The notes below the pieces were generated by a model. It saw nothing but the letters and a program-made list of their open reading frames with translations, was not told the DNA's origin and made no database searches. Of a DNA stretch of 64,000 bases, positions 1 to 10,847 are shown piece after piece. Source of the stretch: Ophiura sarsii (lineage: Eukaryota; Echinodermata; Ophiuroidea; Amphilepidida; Ophiuridae); the NCBI GenBank assembly GCA_035610835.1, contig CM069456.1, positions 31,021,677 to 31,085,676 on the forward strand, given 5' to 3'. Made by a program: the position numbers and the translations under genes. The stretch's first letter is position 1; each line of letters begins with the position of its first letter.

Positions 1-90
1 GTTATTCAAATGGGATCTGTATTTCTATTGTTTAGAAATAGAAAGGGACCCACTAACAGATTTGAATCCTTTCACTCAGTATGGCAATCA

Positions 91-93
<3 letters not shown>

Positions 94-123
<30 letters not shown>
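94..123. repeat. 30-base poly-G tract
   Basis: Uninterrupted run of 30 G; shorter G runs of about 18 lie at 261-278 and 660-677. Exact lengths are unreliable because homopolymers are prone to sequencing and polymerase slippage. Could form G-quadruplex DNA. Confidence 0.9.
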
Positions 124-124
<1 letters not shown>

Positions 125-779
125 GGGGGAGAAAATGTTGGCTTTTAATTTAGAAATTACCTAATGTTAGCTTCATTGGGTCTGAATTAGACATGTCAAA
201 GGTAATTTTAACATTTAAAGTCAACATTTTCGATTGTTTGGGATTGGGAATTTAGTTGACGGGGGGGGGGGGGGGGGGTAGACTTTATCCTCCAGTCGTA
301 CAATACGCTCCACTGCGTTTGCTGTTGTGACGACTGGAAATGTTCCAGCCCAAATGACGGAGCACTTTTTAACGACCGCGCGAGCTGCGGCTTGCACAAA
401 CACGCGAATAGGGCACTAACGCACACGCGGGCGCGGCGCGGACATTCATCCGAGCCCCGCCCGCGTCGTGCCGGCAGATCTGCGTGGTAATTCACACGCA
501 TTCATGTGCGTAAATAACATCGGAATTGTGATGTTATTTTGCTCCTTCTATTTTCACGCTTTGTGACCAGTCCCCAAGTGGAGGACCGCGCTATGCATTC
601 TGGGTATATTAGTTCAGCGGGTGCGGGACGACACTTCGGGGACTGGTGGAACTTGTCTAGGGGGGGGGGGGGGGGGGCAGGCAAGTGAGGAACAAAGGTT
701 GTAGTGCCGCCATTGCTTTCACTGATGCATTATGGTTCCATCCATTTGCTATCCATTTGAATAATTCTCTCATTTTCAG
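124..779. other. Non-coding stretch upstream of first VPS4-like exon
   Basis: No supported gene. It must contain intron sequence of the VPS4-like gene, since the exon at 780 begins mid-codon after an AG. A GC-rich, CpG-rich patch sits at about 370-500 and a small inverted pair at about 568-585 and 634-646. I see no convincing promoter. Confidence 0.5.
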
Positions 780-3700
780 GTGCTGAGGCCAGCAAGCAAG
801 ATGCAGAGAATCAGCGTCGTAAAGCAGCAATAGAAGACACTATTATCAGCAACTCTACTGTTGGATTCAAGGATGTGGCGGGATTGGTGCAGGCTAAACA
901 GATCCTGAAGGAAGCTATCATAATGCCAGTGCAATATCCTCAGTTATTTACAGGTAATAAGTAGTGATGCGCTAATCCAGATCGGGAGCTCTAGATTGGG
1001 CCAATGTTAGCTGGATTGGATCTGGATCGGAGGTGGATATAACGTGTTCTCAAATTCTTTATTAAATATATCGGGATCAGGATCCTCCAATCTGTTTAAT
1101 TATGGATCGGGGATCGGCAATTACGGATCTAAGGTGGATCGGCCCATCATTAGTAATTATGAACCTTGAAAAAAGGTGTTTTTTAATATCTGCAGTTAAA
1201 ATATTTGCCATTTTTGCACCAAAACCAATTAATATGTGACATGATTTAGTCCAATCAGACCAAATGCCACCAATTGAAATGTTAAAGTGCAAAAAATTAG
1301 CGTAGTCGCAAAGTAAGTTGATAACAATTATCAACCTGAATTTTAATCTTAGGGTATCAGATTGTGCCAGATATCAAAAATGTTAACATTATTATATCAT
1401 TCATCTAACTCTGTGCAGTGATGTTAGAGCATATATTATTATTATTATTCATGGTATGATTTGTGACATGTCACGTCAAAATGGACATGTTGGAGGCAAG
1501 GGTCAAATCTGAGTTATTGGTATGACTTAAAAGAGCACATTTTAAGCATTGAAATGATACCATGTTGAAGGTAATCATACTTTGTAAACACAAGATGTGA
1601 TTTGAAGAAGCATATCTTTTTCTATTATTTTCTTTATATTTCACCAAATATATTGGCCTCTATCTCAAAACTGTGTTTGCCGACAACATGTCCTTTTTGA
1701 CGCGACTGGTCACATTTATAGTCATCGCAGCCAACCAGCTGAATTAGCACAATATTACAATTACAAGTATGCACAAAATATACATAAAAAATGCAGGAGA
1801 TACAAAAATATACAATAAAAACACTAAATTGGTTACCACATAAACTGCTCACAAAAAGTATCGAAACACTTAGAAAATGATTCAATATATAACGGCTCGA
1901 AAGGGTATGCATTAATCGAAGCCAAAAACCAAGTGCATAATTTTGTTCTGCGTATTTTGACACCTCAATCGATGAGATACGATGTTGCGGAGCGGAGTTA
2001 TTGTCATTTCAATTGTCGTGGGTCCAGTTTCAAAAGTGACAATCATCCTATAGAAAGAGGTGTGCATTACTGTTTAGAATGATCAGATTCATGCTTTTCA
2101 ATAGGGATGAGTGTCACTTTTGAAACTGGACCCACGATCATCGAAATGACAACAACTCCGCTCCGCAACATCGTATCTCAACGATCGAGGTGTCAAAATA
2201 CGCAGAACAAAATTATGCACTTGGTTATTTGCTTCGATTAATGCATACCTTTTTGAGCCGTTATATATTGGATTATTTCTAAGTGTTTCGATACTTTTTG
2301 TGAGCAGTTTATATTGTGGCATTCAAATGAGCAACTCATAATTATATAGTAACCATGCGATCAAGGATGAAGCTCAGCACTTGTGCATAAATGCTGTTTC
2401 CATTACTAGAATATGCTCTAATGTCACTGCATGGAGTTAGATGGACACAGTATAGTGAGAATACAGGATGAGTAAAAAAAACCCTGCAATAGTGGAAAGA
2501 AACCATCATGTTTTTGAAACCCGCTTAAGTTTGAAACTGTTTCAACGTTGCAAAAGTGATATATTTGTACCTAACTTTGTGTGAAAAAATGAAGTCAATC
2601 ACATATTCGTTTGTCTTTGGTGAACCTTTTTGCTGCACAGCCCAGTTTACATGTTTGTCCACGAGACATCCAAAACATGCATAAGATTGCAAAATGCGTC
2701 TCTCATTCAAATTTCACATGAAATTGGTAACAAATGTTATTCTTATAACGTTAAACAAATTTCCAACATCAAGTTGGTTTTGAAAACAAGATGGCTTCTT
2801 TCCACTATTGCAATTGTTTTGACTCACCCTGTATAGTAATAAATGTAATTACCCTTACGAAAATGCAATCACCAAAATGTGGTTCCAGCAAGGTGGTACC
2901 AGGTTGCGCAAGGTTGTCGCAAGGTGTCGCAAGGTTGCACAAGTTTGTCGCAAGATTGCGAAAGGTTGTGGATGATTGCTGCAAGGTTGCGCAACCTTCT
3001 CAGAAGAACCAAACTGGTTGCGCAAGGTTGTATTTCTCCAAAATTTAACCTTGCGCAAGGTTGCAGAATTGATTGCGATTTTCATTAGGGTATTTCCCAA
3101 TGTTCATGATTTTAGGTGCCCGAAAGCCGTGGAGACGCATCCTACTGTACGGTCCACCAGGTACAGGTAAAACACGTCTAGCACAAGCCATAGCCAATGA
3201 AATCAACTCTACATTCTACTGTGTGTCAAGCTCGGATCTTGTGTCTAGTTGGGTTGGGGAGAGTGAAAAGTAAGTACAAATTGTTTGAAGGGATATTCAA
3301 AGGTGTTCAAATAATGTATTTGTGACATTTTCTGAAACCACAGAAAGTTCCTGAAATGAGATGAAATACGGTACTTTATGAAGTAATGCAGTATTATATT
3401 CCTTACTCAACTGACCTAGCACAATGGAACATTGCATATATCTGATTCCGTCAGCAACTTGTGTCCCAGGACCACAAATTAGATTGATTCCGTCTTGGCA
3501 CCCTCAACGGAATAAAGCGCAACATATGTGTCCCAGGACCACAAGCTCTTATTTTGACACTGCTGAAATGATATTCACGAACCAATGTATGTCAAAACGT
3601 CGGGGAGGTAAAAACAAGGATGGCCACTAGCTTAAAACAATAACGCTAACCCCAACCCTTGCCCTAATCATAACCCTATTTTGAGCTTGTGGTCCTGGGA

Positions 3701-6700
3701 CACAAGTCAAATAAATCTAATCATGATGAGCTTTTGGTCCTGGGACACAAGTTGCGGACGGGATCAGATATTTGCAACATATATTGGGTAATGTCATAGG
3801 TCATCAGCATTTTGACATAAGACAAGAACCCACGAAAAGGTTTGTACGTCTATCATTCTATAGCTAGGGGACAGTCAGTGACCAAATATTTTTTAGGTAT
3901 GGCAGATGTTGCGAGAGAGGTGTTGGTACAAATCCTGTCTACCAATTAATGGTCCATGTTAGGTCTTAAAACACTGATCTAATGGCCTCCTTAGGCATGT
4001 TATCAATGCGTTAAAGCCTGGAGTGATTGTGATGTTAGTTACTTATAATTTTCTGTTAAAGGTTGATTAAAGAACTCTTCCATCATGCCCGCCAGCAAGA
4101 AGGACGTTCCGTAAGTATTGCCAGACCTATAGCTAGGAAAAAAACTAATGTTTAAAACCAGTCCAGTTTTCTTCATAGTAAAATATATACTTTGGCCAGC
4201 AATAACTATAAAATTAGGTACTCATAGTTATTTAAACATGAACAGTTAAAGGGGCACTAAGAGATGTGTTGGAGGCTGCACCCTCAATTATGATAAAAAC
4301 TGGGATTAGTATATTTTATAATTGTATTACATGTATGAACTTACATCTATAAGGATTAAGAAAAATCAGCCCTCTTTGTACAAGAAAACGTCGATTCAAA
4401 AATGCTTGTACAGCCGGGACGAGCATTTTACGTCCGACAGTATCCCACTGCAGTACGTGTGATACATAACACAAACCATATTTGCATAGAGGGCGTTTTT
4501 CAATAAATAGCGATGATATTGTTTTAATCAAGTTTTGCTGTGTTTTTGTTAGTAGAAACAACAATAATAGCAATATTTAGTAAAGTAAATTTTTAAACAT
4601 TTTTAAATGTTTAAAAATTTACTTTACTAAATATTGCTATTATGAAAAATTTTAAAAATTTTTTCAACACCACTTAATGTCCCTTTAAGAAATTAAGATA
4701 AACATTAATGAAACAATAACACCTCATCTTTGGGATGTTTATGCTGTCCTTTTATGGAATCTGAAATCAAAAACAAATATCAAAATTGAATGATGTTTTT
4801 ACTATTTCATATCCCTCTTATTTGCCCAGGTGATATTCATTGATGAAATAGACAGCATATGCCGCATCCGTAGCTCCCGGGAAGAAGAACACACTCGTCG
4901 CATTAAGACTGAGCTATTGAAACAGATGGAAGGTGCTGACAGTAACGCGGAAGATGCTTTAAAGCAGCTATTCCTTATGTGTGCTACAAATAGACCCTGG
5001 GAGCTTGATACGGCATTCTTGAGACGATTTCAGAAGCGTGTATATATACCACTGCCAGAGTGGTATGTTACCTGTCATTCACATTAAAACACCTTCTTAA
5101 AGTGTGAGAAGATACAAATACAGGGTGTACCAGAATGATTGAGCCTATACTGTGTTTGAAAATAATAATGAAATAAAAACAACATTGCAGTACAAGTCTA
5201 ATGGAAGCATTATAATGAGGAACATGTCCCGGGGAGGGGGCGTACTTGGATCATTTTATGGTAGAGATGTGGCACAGGCAAAATGAAAATTGACCCAACA
5301 TTTACAATATTTGTTGGGAAAATGAACCCATATGTTTACCGGAGACCCATAATTTTGCTATATATTTGAAAGATTTTGCTCAAATTTCTGTGAAAAACAA
5401 CCAAATTAAGGATTTTAGACCCATACATTTACCAAACATGGCTATGAAAAGTGGTCATTCATTTACCAGACGGGTGAAAAATGGGACCCTATTTGGCGGC
5501 ATATCCCTGTAACCTCACATCCATTAACCCCCCCAAACATGTAGCCTACTTTAATACCCTGTTAATTTGATCTTTATCCATTCCGATGACATTGTTAAAA
5601 TCGATAAAAAGGACACATCAAATTATCTTCATATCATTTAAATTGAGCTTTGTGTCGAACATGGTAAATGAGTTTCAAAAGAGGCAATCTTGATCATTAT
5701 TATGTTATGAGGTGTTCAAGTGTGGTATGATATTGGATCCAAAACATAATAATGATAAAATTGGATGATTTACGCCCAATATGTATTGGTCTTGCTATGT
5801 GTTTTAAAATATTGGGCTCGACCGCGTCTCGCCCAATATTTTAAAAAAATTCAACCAATACATATGGGCTCAATATATCCAATTCTATACCAAACTTGGA
5901 ACCTACCATTTTTAGAAAAGAGTCCATAATCTCTGATCCTCTCTTTCTAGTGAAGCTCGTATGTCCATACTGAAGATCCACACATCGTCCTGTACATTTG
6001 GTTTGAGCGATGACGAACTGGCTGCATTTGCCGAGAAGACACAGGGATACTCTGGCAGTGATCTGTCTAACGTTGTCATGACGGCACTGTTTGAACCAAT
6101 CAGAGACATGCAGAATGCTACACATTGGAGGCAGACTTCAGGTGAGTCGAGATATTGGATAGCAAAATTATGACACACTTTTTGTACTTACGCTTAATTC
6201 TTGATCCAACCCAGAGTCTAAAGTATAGAATTCAGTTCTCCAACCACAACTAATGCATTTGTTCATAGAATTTGAGGAATTTATCGTACATGTTCACAAA
6301 AAGCTTGTTTAAAAAAATATATGTACCGGTACCCTTTATCCACATTGTGAAATAATTTTGGACATTCATAAATCTTTCAAATCTTTGATTTTTAAATTGT
6401 TTTTGAAAATATTCAACAAAATGAACATACCTGAGAGGTCTGTCTGCCTGTAGAATTTTGTTGAATCAATTGAAATTCATTAGTAAACCGTTCATGTTTT
6501 GTTTCCCTATATTTACTTCTGCCCAGATGGAAAATATATCCCTTGTACAGCTACAGACCAGCCAGATTCCATCAACAAAACCATGAGTGATTTCCCACCA
6601 GAGCAAGTCGAACCTAGAGATGTAAATCTTCAAGATCTCATGCAGTCTCTGACGACTTGCCATAAGACTGTTAGCAAAGAGGAACTTGACAAATTTGAGG

Positions 6701-6732
6701 AGTTCACGAGCCGTCTAGGGCTCACTGGTTAA
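780..6732 (+). CDS. VPS4-like AAA ATPase, 3' six exons (5' end outside window)
   Basis: Exons read as 780-953, 3116-3269, 4062-4110, 4830-5062, 5951-6141 and 6527-6732, all with AG/GT borders and consistent phase, giving 334 residues and a TAA stop. Seen: Walker A GPPGTGKT in exon 2, the [14 protein letters not shown] stretch, Walker B IFIDEID in exon 4, sensor-1 ATNRPWELD, the LRRF arginine-finger region, RVYIPLPE, and a C-terminal helix QDLMQSL...EELDKFEEF as in VPS4. Known of the family: meiotic-clade AAA ATPases that disassemble ESCRT-III on endosomes and at the midbody. The N-terminal MIT domain expected for VPS4 would be encoded left of position 780 and is not visible. The catalytic core looks intact but is clearly diverged from the canonical animal VPS4 I remember, so a lineage-specific paralogue is likely. 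The donor after exon 4 could be GTATGT at 5063 (chosen, preserves length) or GTGGTA slightly earlier. Katanin or spastin are less likely given the C-terminus. Confidence 0.88.
972..1145. repeat. GGATC-rich degenerate repeat in intron
   Basis: Many imperfect copies of GGATCGG and GATCC within about 170 bases of the first intron. Low-complexity, no coding sense. Confidence 0.5.
1841..2311. mobile_element. Long-hairpin MITE, Tc1/mariner-like ends
   Basis: Two arms of about 215 bases (1841-2058 and about 2090-2311) are near-perfect reverse complements around a short centre. The tips read TAAACTGCTCAC and its complement, compatible with a TA target duplication. Transcription through it would give a long hairpin RNA. 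It lies in the intron between the first two visible VPS4-like exons. Confidence 0.8.
2890..3065. repeat. Minisatellite of GCAAGGTTG-type units with TTGCGCAA palindromes
   Basis: About 175 bases of imperfect 10-11 base units. Four exact TTGCGCAA palindromes lie at 2904-2911, 2987-2994, 3018-3025 and 3051-3058. TTGCGCAA matches the C/EBP-type bZIP consensus. The block ends about 50 bases before the acceptor of the Walker A exon at 3116. Confidence 0.75.
3437..3771. mobile_element. MITE with ~35-base terminal inverted repeats
   Basis: Ends read ATATCTGATTCCGTC...CTTGTGTCCCAGGACCACAA and, reverse-complemented, nearly the same at 3731-3771. Internal extra copies of the GTCCCAGGACCACAA motif occur. 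TTGCA at 3432-3436 and 3772-3776 is a candidate 5-base target duplication. Confidence 0.7.
4250..4684. mobile_element. TTAA-flanked MITE with internal 36-base perfect hairpin
   Basis: TTAA at 4246-4249 and 4685-4688 flank tips AGGGGCACTAAG and CTTAATGTCCCT (one family, two mismatches), a piggyBac-like arrangement. Inside, 4564-4599 and 4608-4643 are perfect reverse complements of 36 bases with an 8-base loop. Sits in the intron before the Walker B exon. Confidence 0.75.
5063..5756. other. Intron sequence without recognised gene
   Basis: Intron between VPS4-like exons 4 and 5. Around 5230-5530 it has G-rich then C-rich ends with repeated phrases about TTTACC and GACCCATA, resembling an old low-copy repeat. 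No coding frame supported. Confidence 0.5.
5757..5886. mobile_element. Short inverted-repeat element with inner hairpin
   Basis: Outer arms (5757-5790 and 5852-5886) are imperfect reverse complements containing ACCAATACATAT. An inner hairpin pairs AAATATTGGGC with GCCCAATATTT around 5805-5845. Lies directly before the exon at 5951. Confidence 0.6.
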
Positions 6733-7770
6733 ATGCATTTAGAGTATAATCTGTGTTGGTGTTGGAGTGGTTAACTTCAAGCAAAAGCGGACCAGCCAGA
6801 TTCCAACTGAGACCAAAGATAATATCAATCATCAAGATCTTACACAATCTCTGAAGACTTGTCATACAACTGTGAACCAAGAGGAACTTGACAAATTTGA
6901 AGAGTTCACTGTTACATATCTGTGGAGTATAATCTGTGTTGGTGGAGGATGGGTTAACTTCAAACAAAGTCACTAGTTAGAGTTCTAAATGGATTACAAT
7001 CTAAAAGAGGGTGGGGTAGTGAACTTTTAAGATCTCCTGTCTCTTAAGACATAGCACAAGACTGTGAAACATTTAGCATGTTTGTAGAATTTACGAGCCA
7101 CATCAAGATTACTAATTTAATAATTACAGAAAACTATATATGTGACCCATCACATCGAAACAGACCATTTGTTGCCAGATATGAACATTGAGATTTGAAA
7201 TTCATATCAAATAACTATTTGTCAAAATAAAATTGAACATGGAACATAGGTTTTATGCATCTCAGAAGGTTGAAATTCTTTTATTTTCTTAATTTTTTCT
7301 CAACTTCTCTTGTTATTATTGGCAGATAGCCTTACCGACAACTGATCGGTTTCGATGTGATGAGTCCCATATGGAGTAAGAGTTGCTAGGGGGAAGGGTG
7401 GCCATTCAGGCTTCATGCAGCTACTTGACTGTGAGCCAAAGCAAACTTAATAAGTTTGAAGAATTTTCCAGGTTTTTAACTTTAGGACTCTCTCAATAAA
7501 TGTCTACACAATAAATTATCTGTGTGGTTTTCAGTCTTGTTTGCGAACCAACTTTGCAAGTCTGAGGAAATATTAAGTAAAAGGACCTTGAAGTTGAAGA
7601 GCCAAAGCAAACTTGGTAAGTTTGAAGAATTTTCAAGGTTTTTTAACTTTAGAACTCTCTCAATAAATGTCTACCTAATAAATGATCTGTGTGGTTTTCA
7701 GTCTCTGAAGATAGTCTGCCAGCTTGTTTGCGAACCAACTTTGCAAGTCTGAGGAAATACTGATTATACA
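6733..7770 (+). pseudogene. Tandem decayed copies of the last VPS4-like exon
   Basis: Immediately after the VPS4-like stop, the terminal exon is echoed at least four times. Copy at 6786-6911 still reads QDLTQSLKTCHTTVNQEELD and KFEEFT in frame. A more worn copy lies at about 6990-7097, and two further copies at about 7400-7475 and 7590-7645 retain S-K-L-x-K-F-E-E-F-S. Each is followed by a related 3' tail; the tails after 7475 and 7645 are near-identical over about 100 bases and carry AATAAA signals. Looks like serial unequal duplication of the gene's 3' end followed by decay. Alternative last exons remain possible for the first copy. Confidence 0.75.
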
Positions 7771-8067
7771 AGTACCTTGAAGTTGAAGAGTTCCATCTTT
7801 AAACACAATAAATACCACAACTGTCAAACATTTTGCTATTACATGCCAACTTTCAGAAAACACCTTGCTTTTAAAATATCAGTCAAAACTTCAGACAATC
7901 CCAAGTAGCCTATTTTCATTTTTAATTTCATCAGTTTTAGCTCCTCTATTTACCAAAAAAGTTGCATCTCAAATTGGCAAAAAAAGATGAATAAAATATG
8001 TTTTGTAGTGAAACTGTTTATGTAGCTACAATGGGTTACCAATCGAGTTCTTGAGCATAAATGTGAT

Positions 8068-8571
8068 TGATGTAGCACATTAAAAGGGGGACTTTGCAGA
8101 TGAAGTCAATTTTGAGTTTACTATGTGTGCTCTCAGAGCATTCTCCAAGGTTTAAAATGACACCAAATTTATCAACATTTATCAAGGCATTCAGATTTTA
8201 CGAGTGAAAATGACATTTTCTTTATTTGTATCTGTCCGTTTTCAACTATATCTTAAACCTAACCCCCTTGAATGCTAAAAAATGCCAATCCTAAGTCCCT
8301 CTCCAAGCGCATGTGCCGCCGGTTTTCGATAATGTAGTCAACTGAGCCTATATAGTGAGTGCAGTATACTGCGGGAACGAGTAGCTGAGAGCAACTTAGT
8401 GGGTGGGACATGAGGCTTGAGAATGGAGGGTCTATGGATCGAATCCCGGCAGTTTCCCGGAGATTTAGTTGGTGTTTTTCCTTGAAAATTGTGATCCCGG
8501 TCAAAAAACCTAAACCGGGTTTAGGGTTAAAAAACACAGAGCGGCAAAGTCCCTTTTGATGTGCTGCATCA
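8068..8571. mobile_element. MITE with TGATGTAGCACAT ends enclosing a tRNA-like segment
   Basis: Left tip TGATGTAGCACATTAAAAGG and GGGACTTTG are mirrored at 8544-8571. Inside, 8395-8460 has a box-B-like TGGATCGAATCCC and a weak box A, suggesting a tRNA-derived piece. No complete tRNA fold was established. Confidence 0.6.
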
Positions 8572-8936
8572 CAAATAGAAATAAGTTAAAATGGTCATCA
8601 TCATCAATCAATCTGACACAGATTAGTCCTATAGACATCTTTTTGACGAACTTTACTCAAAAGACATCTCATTGGACAAATTTGTAAAATAATTATTTTG
8701 ACAATTAATTATTTTGACAATTTGACAATAATTATTTTGATAATTATTTTGTTTTACTTTTATACCATATTTTCAGATTATCACAAATGCTTCACTGTAA
8801 AAATAAGTCGGCCCATCTTACACAAATTGTCCTAGAGACAACATTTGGACTAATTTGATCAAAAAAGATGTCTCAGGACTAATTTGTAGAAGGATAACTA
8901 ATTTATTTTTACAATGTTCATACCTAATTTATAGAA

Positions 8937-9125
8937 TATAGTTTGATCAGTTCCAATTGGCGAAGCCTCCTTACACTAGCGAATCAATACAGAAGGACGC
9001 AGGCATGCAAGAAGGCAACAAGCGCACTGTGCATCACATGCTCGTGCGACCAAAACCGTGTGCGTTTTGCATGCACAGATAAAAAATGAATATTTTTCAC
9101 CAATTTGGAACTGATTAAAACTATA
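8937..9125. mobile_element. MITE, TAGTTTGATCAGTTCC family, copy 1
   Basis: Terminal inverted repeats TATAGTTTGATCAGTTCC...ATTGGC and its complement at 9100-9125. The same family recurs at 16262-16402. Confidence 0.7.
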
Positions 9126-9129
9126 GTAG

Positions 9130-9345
9130 GTCATCCACCAATCATCATCATCATCATCATTGGTCGTCCGTGGACGAAACGGAGGAAGCAATCGCAACAT
9201 ACTGGGCCCAGACTTTCCTGTCATTCATGAGTTGGCGGATCTCTGGAGGATCTAAACCCATATCATTCTTGACGGTATCAGGATACTGAAGGTGTCTTCT
9301 GTCTTCTGCCTCTGTTAGCTTTTCCACCAATGGAAGCTGGTTTGA
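9130..9345 (-). mobile_element. RTE-like non-LTR retrotransposon 3' end
   Basis: On the minus strand the frame reads a C-terminal stretch with EDRRHLQYPDTVKNDM and RQLMNDRKVWAQYVAIASS before a stop, followed by an (ATG)n-type tail (ATCATCATCATC on the plus strand). The D-R-x-x-W ending and trinucleotide tail resemble RTE-class elements. Strongly 5' truncated. Subfamily is a guess. Confidence 0.5.
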
Positions 9346-9645
9346 AACGGGATGAATTGAAATGTTGTGGTCCCATCCCTGTTAAATCTCACTAAAAATT
9401 TCTAGGATTTATGACTCATTACTGAAAACATCAAATGGCCTCTTCCATCAACAACATCACCACAAGAAATGATTCAGTTATTAACAAGTTTCCCCTGTTG
9501 ATGACATACTTGGTTAGCCTGAAAATTTAGGGTAATTATAGTTTTCCACGACACAGGTGTGTATATAAGAAAACCATTCATTCAATTCTTGGGGATTCAA
9601 ATAAATTACACCATTTTCAAACATTCATTTCAGTTGTTAGTTTAT

Positions 9646-9954
9646 GAGCGTGTTTCTACTGGGCAATTTAACGGTAATAAACGGTACCAACCGGCCTTTT
9701 CGCCCAGTAGACGGCAAAAATGGTTAATTACCGCTAACTTGCCCAGTACAAACAGCAACTCGTAAAATCCAAGTTTGACCAGGAAATGTGTACTTTTTAA
9801 CATGTTTTACAATTTAAAGAAAACTGGACTGACAGGCAGGTAAACTTACAAGTAAGTTTTCACAACTAGAAACAAGGGCGGTTAAAATAATTAACGGTAA
9901 ATACCGTTATTTCAAATAGCGTTTATTTTCCAGTACCTCAATAGAAACACGCTC
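9646..9954. mobile_element. MITE with GAGCGTGTTTCTA ends
   Basis: Tips GAGCGTGTTTCTACTGGG at 9646 and the complement at 9930-9954. Flanking TAT on both sides is a possible 3-base target duplication (PIF/Harbinger-like). Interior carries repeated AACGGTA motifs. Confidence 0.65.
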
Positions 9955-10847
9955 TATGGTTTGTGCGTCATATCAATATCATATCCATTCAATTCATCAT
10001 GATCAGTTGCACCCAAGAGCATGTTCAGAATTTCCCTGGTGGGGTGACCAGAGTTTCAACCCCCCCCCCCCCCATGACTTTGACACCATTTTGCTGGGTT
10101 ACTTGTTCCTGAAAACATGCACGTGTAGTGCGTGAATTTGTACCTGAATCTGGCTATGATTAAGGTAAATTGTTGTTTTAAATGAGCGTCTAAAATATCC
10201 CTGGAGATATGCGTATGTTAACAAAATTTGGTTTCGATTCCCTAACTGATGCCTTGAAGTTGGATAAAAATAAAGTAAATGAAGTTCCCATTGTATTACT
10301 ATGTAAGTATGCATGACCATTCGAAAACAATGAGTTTGATAAGTCATCTAACCTGCTTTCTGAATATTTTTCCAAATGGTCTATGGTAAATTTATTTGGT
10401 ATTTTCAAACAATTCTGTTTTTTAAATAAGAAAAATTGTGATGTCCAATTTTTTTCGATAACTAGTCCGCATTTCAGATATTATTGTTCAACTTAAGTAA
10501 AATTGCTACTGAGAAACTGAGGATCACTAATAAATAACAACAATGCAATATTTTAAAATAAATCAATAACTAATCTTTATTATACTTCAACAAAAATTGA
10601 AATTAAAATTCTTGACACATAGAGAAGTACTGTATCATAATTCTTACTGCCTTACAATTACAAAGTTTACAAGCAAAAATTCTTTCAGGAAAAGAACTCA
10701 AATGTTGTACATAAATAATCCTTCACATTTTCATTCCCAGTAGTGTCTTTCGATTGTATATTTTTATCATTCCCCTCCAAAAGAATTCATTGATACGATG
10801 GTATAAATAATTTGGATACGGCCTATTTCTTCATACATCCAATTATA
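9955..10847. other. Non-coding, no gene recognised
   Basis: A+T-rich sequence with a C run near 10062. Open frames are short, without recognisable domains, and are not supported as genes. Confidence 0.5.

Noticed and set aside
4564..4643. microRNA hairpin
   Set aside because: A perfect 36-base stem with A+T-rich arms inside a TTAA-flanked MITE; perfect pairing and context point to the transposon rather than a miRNA precursor.
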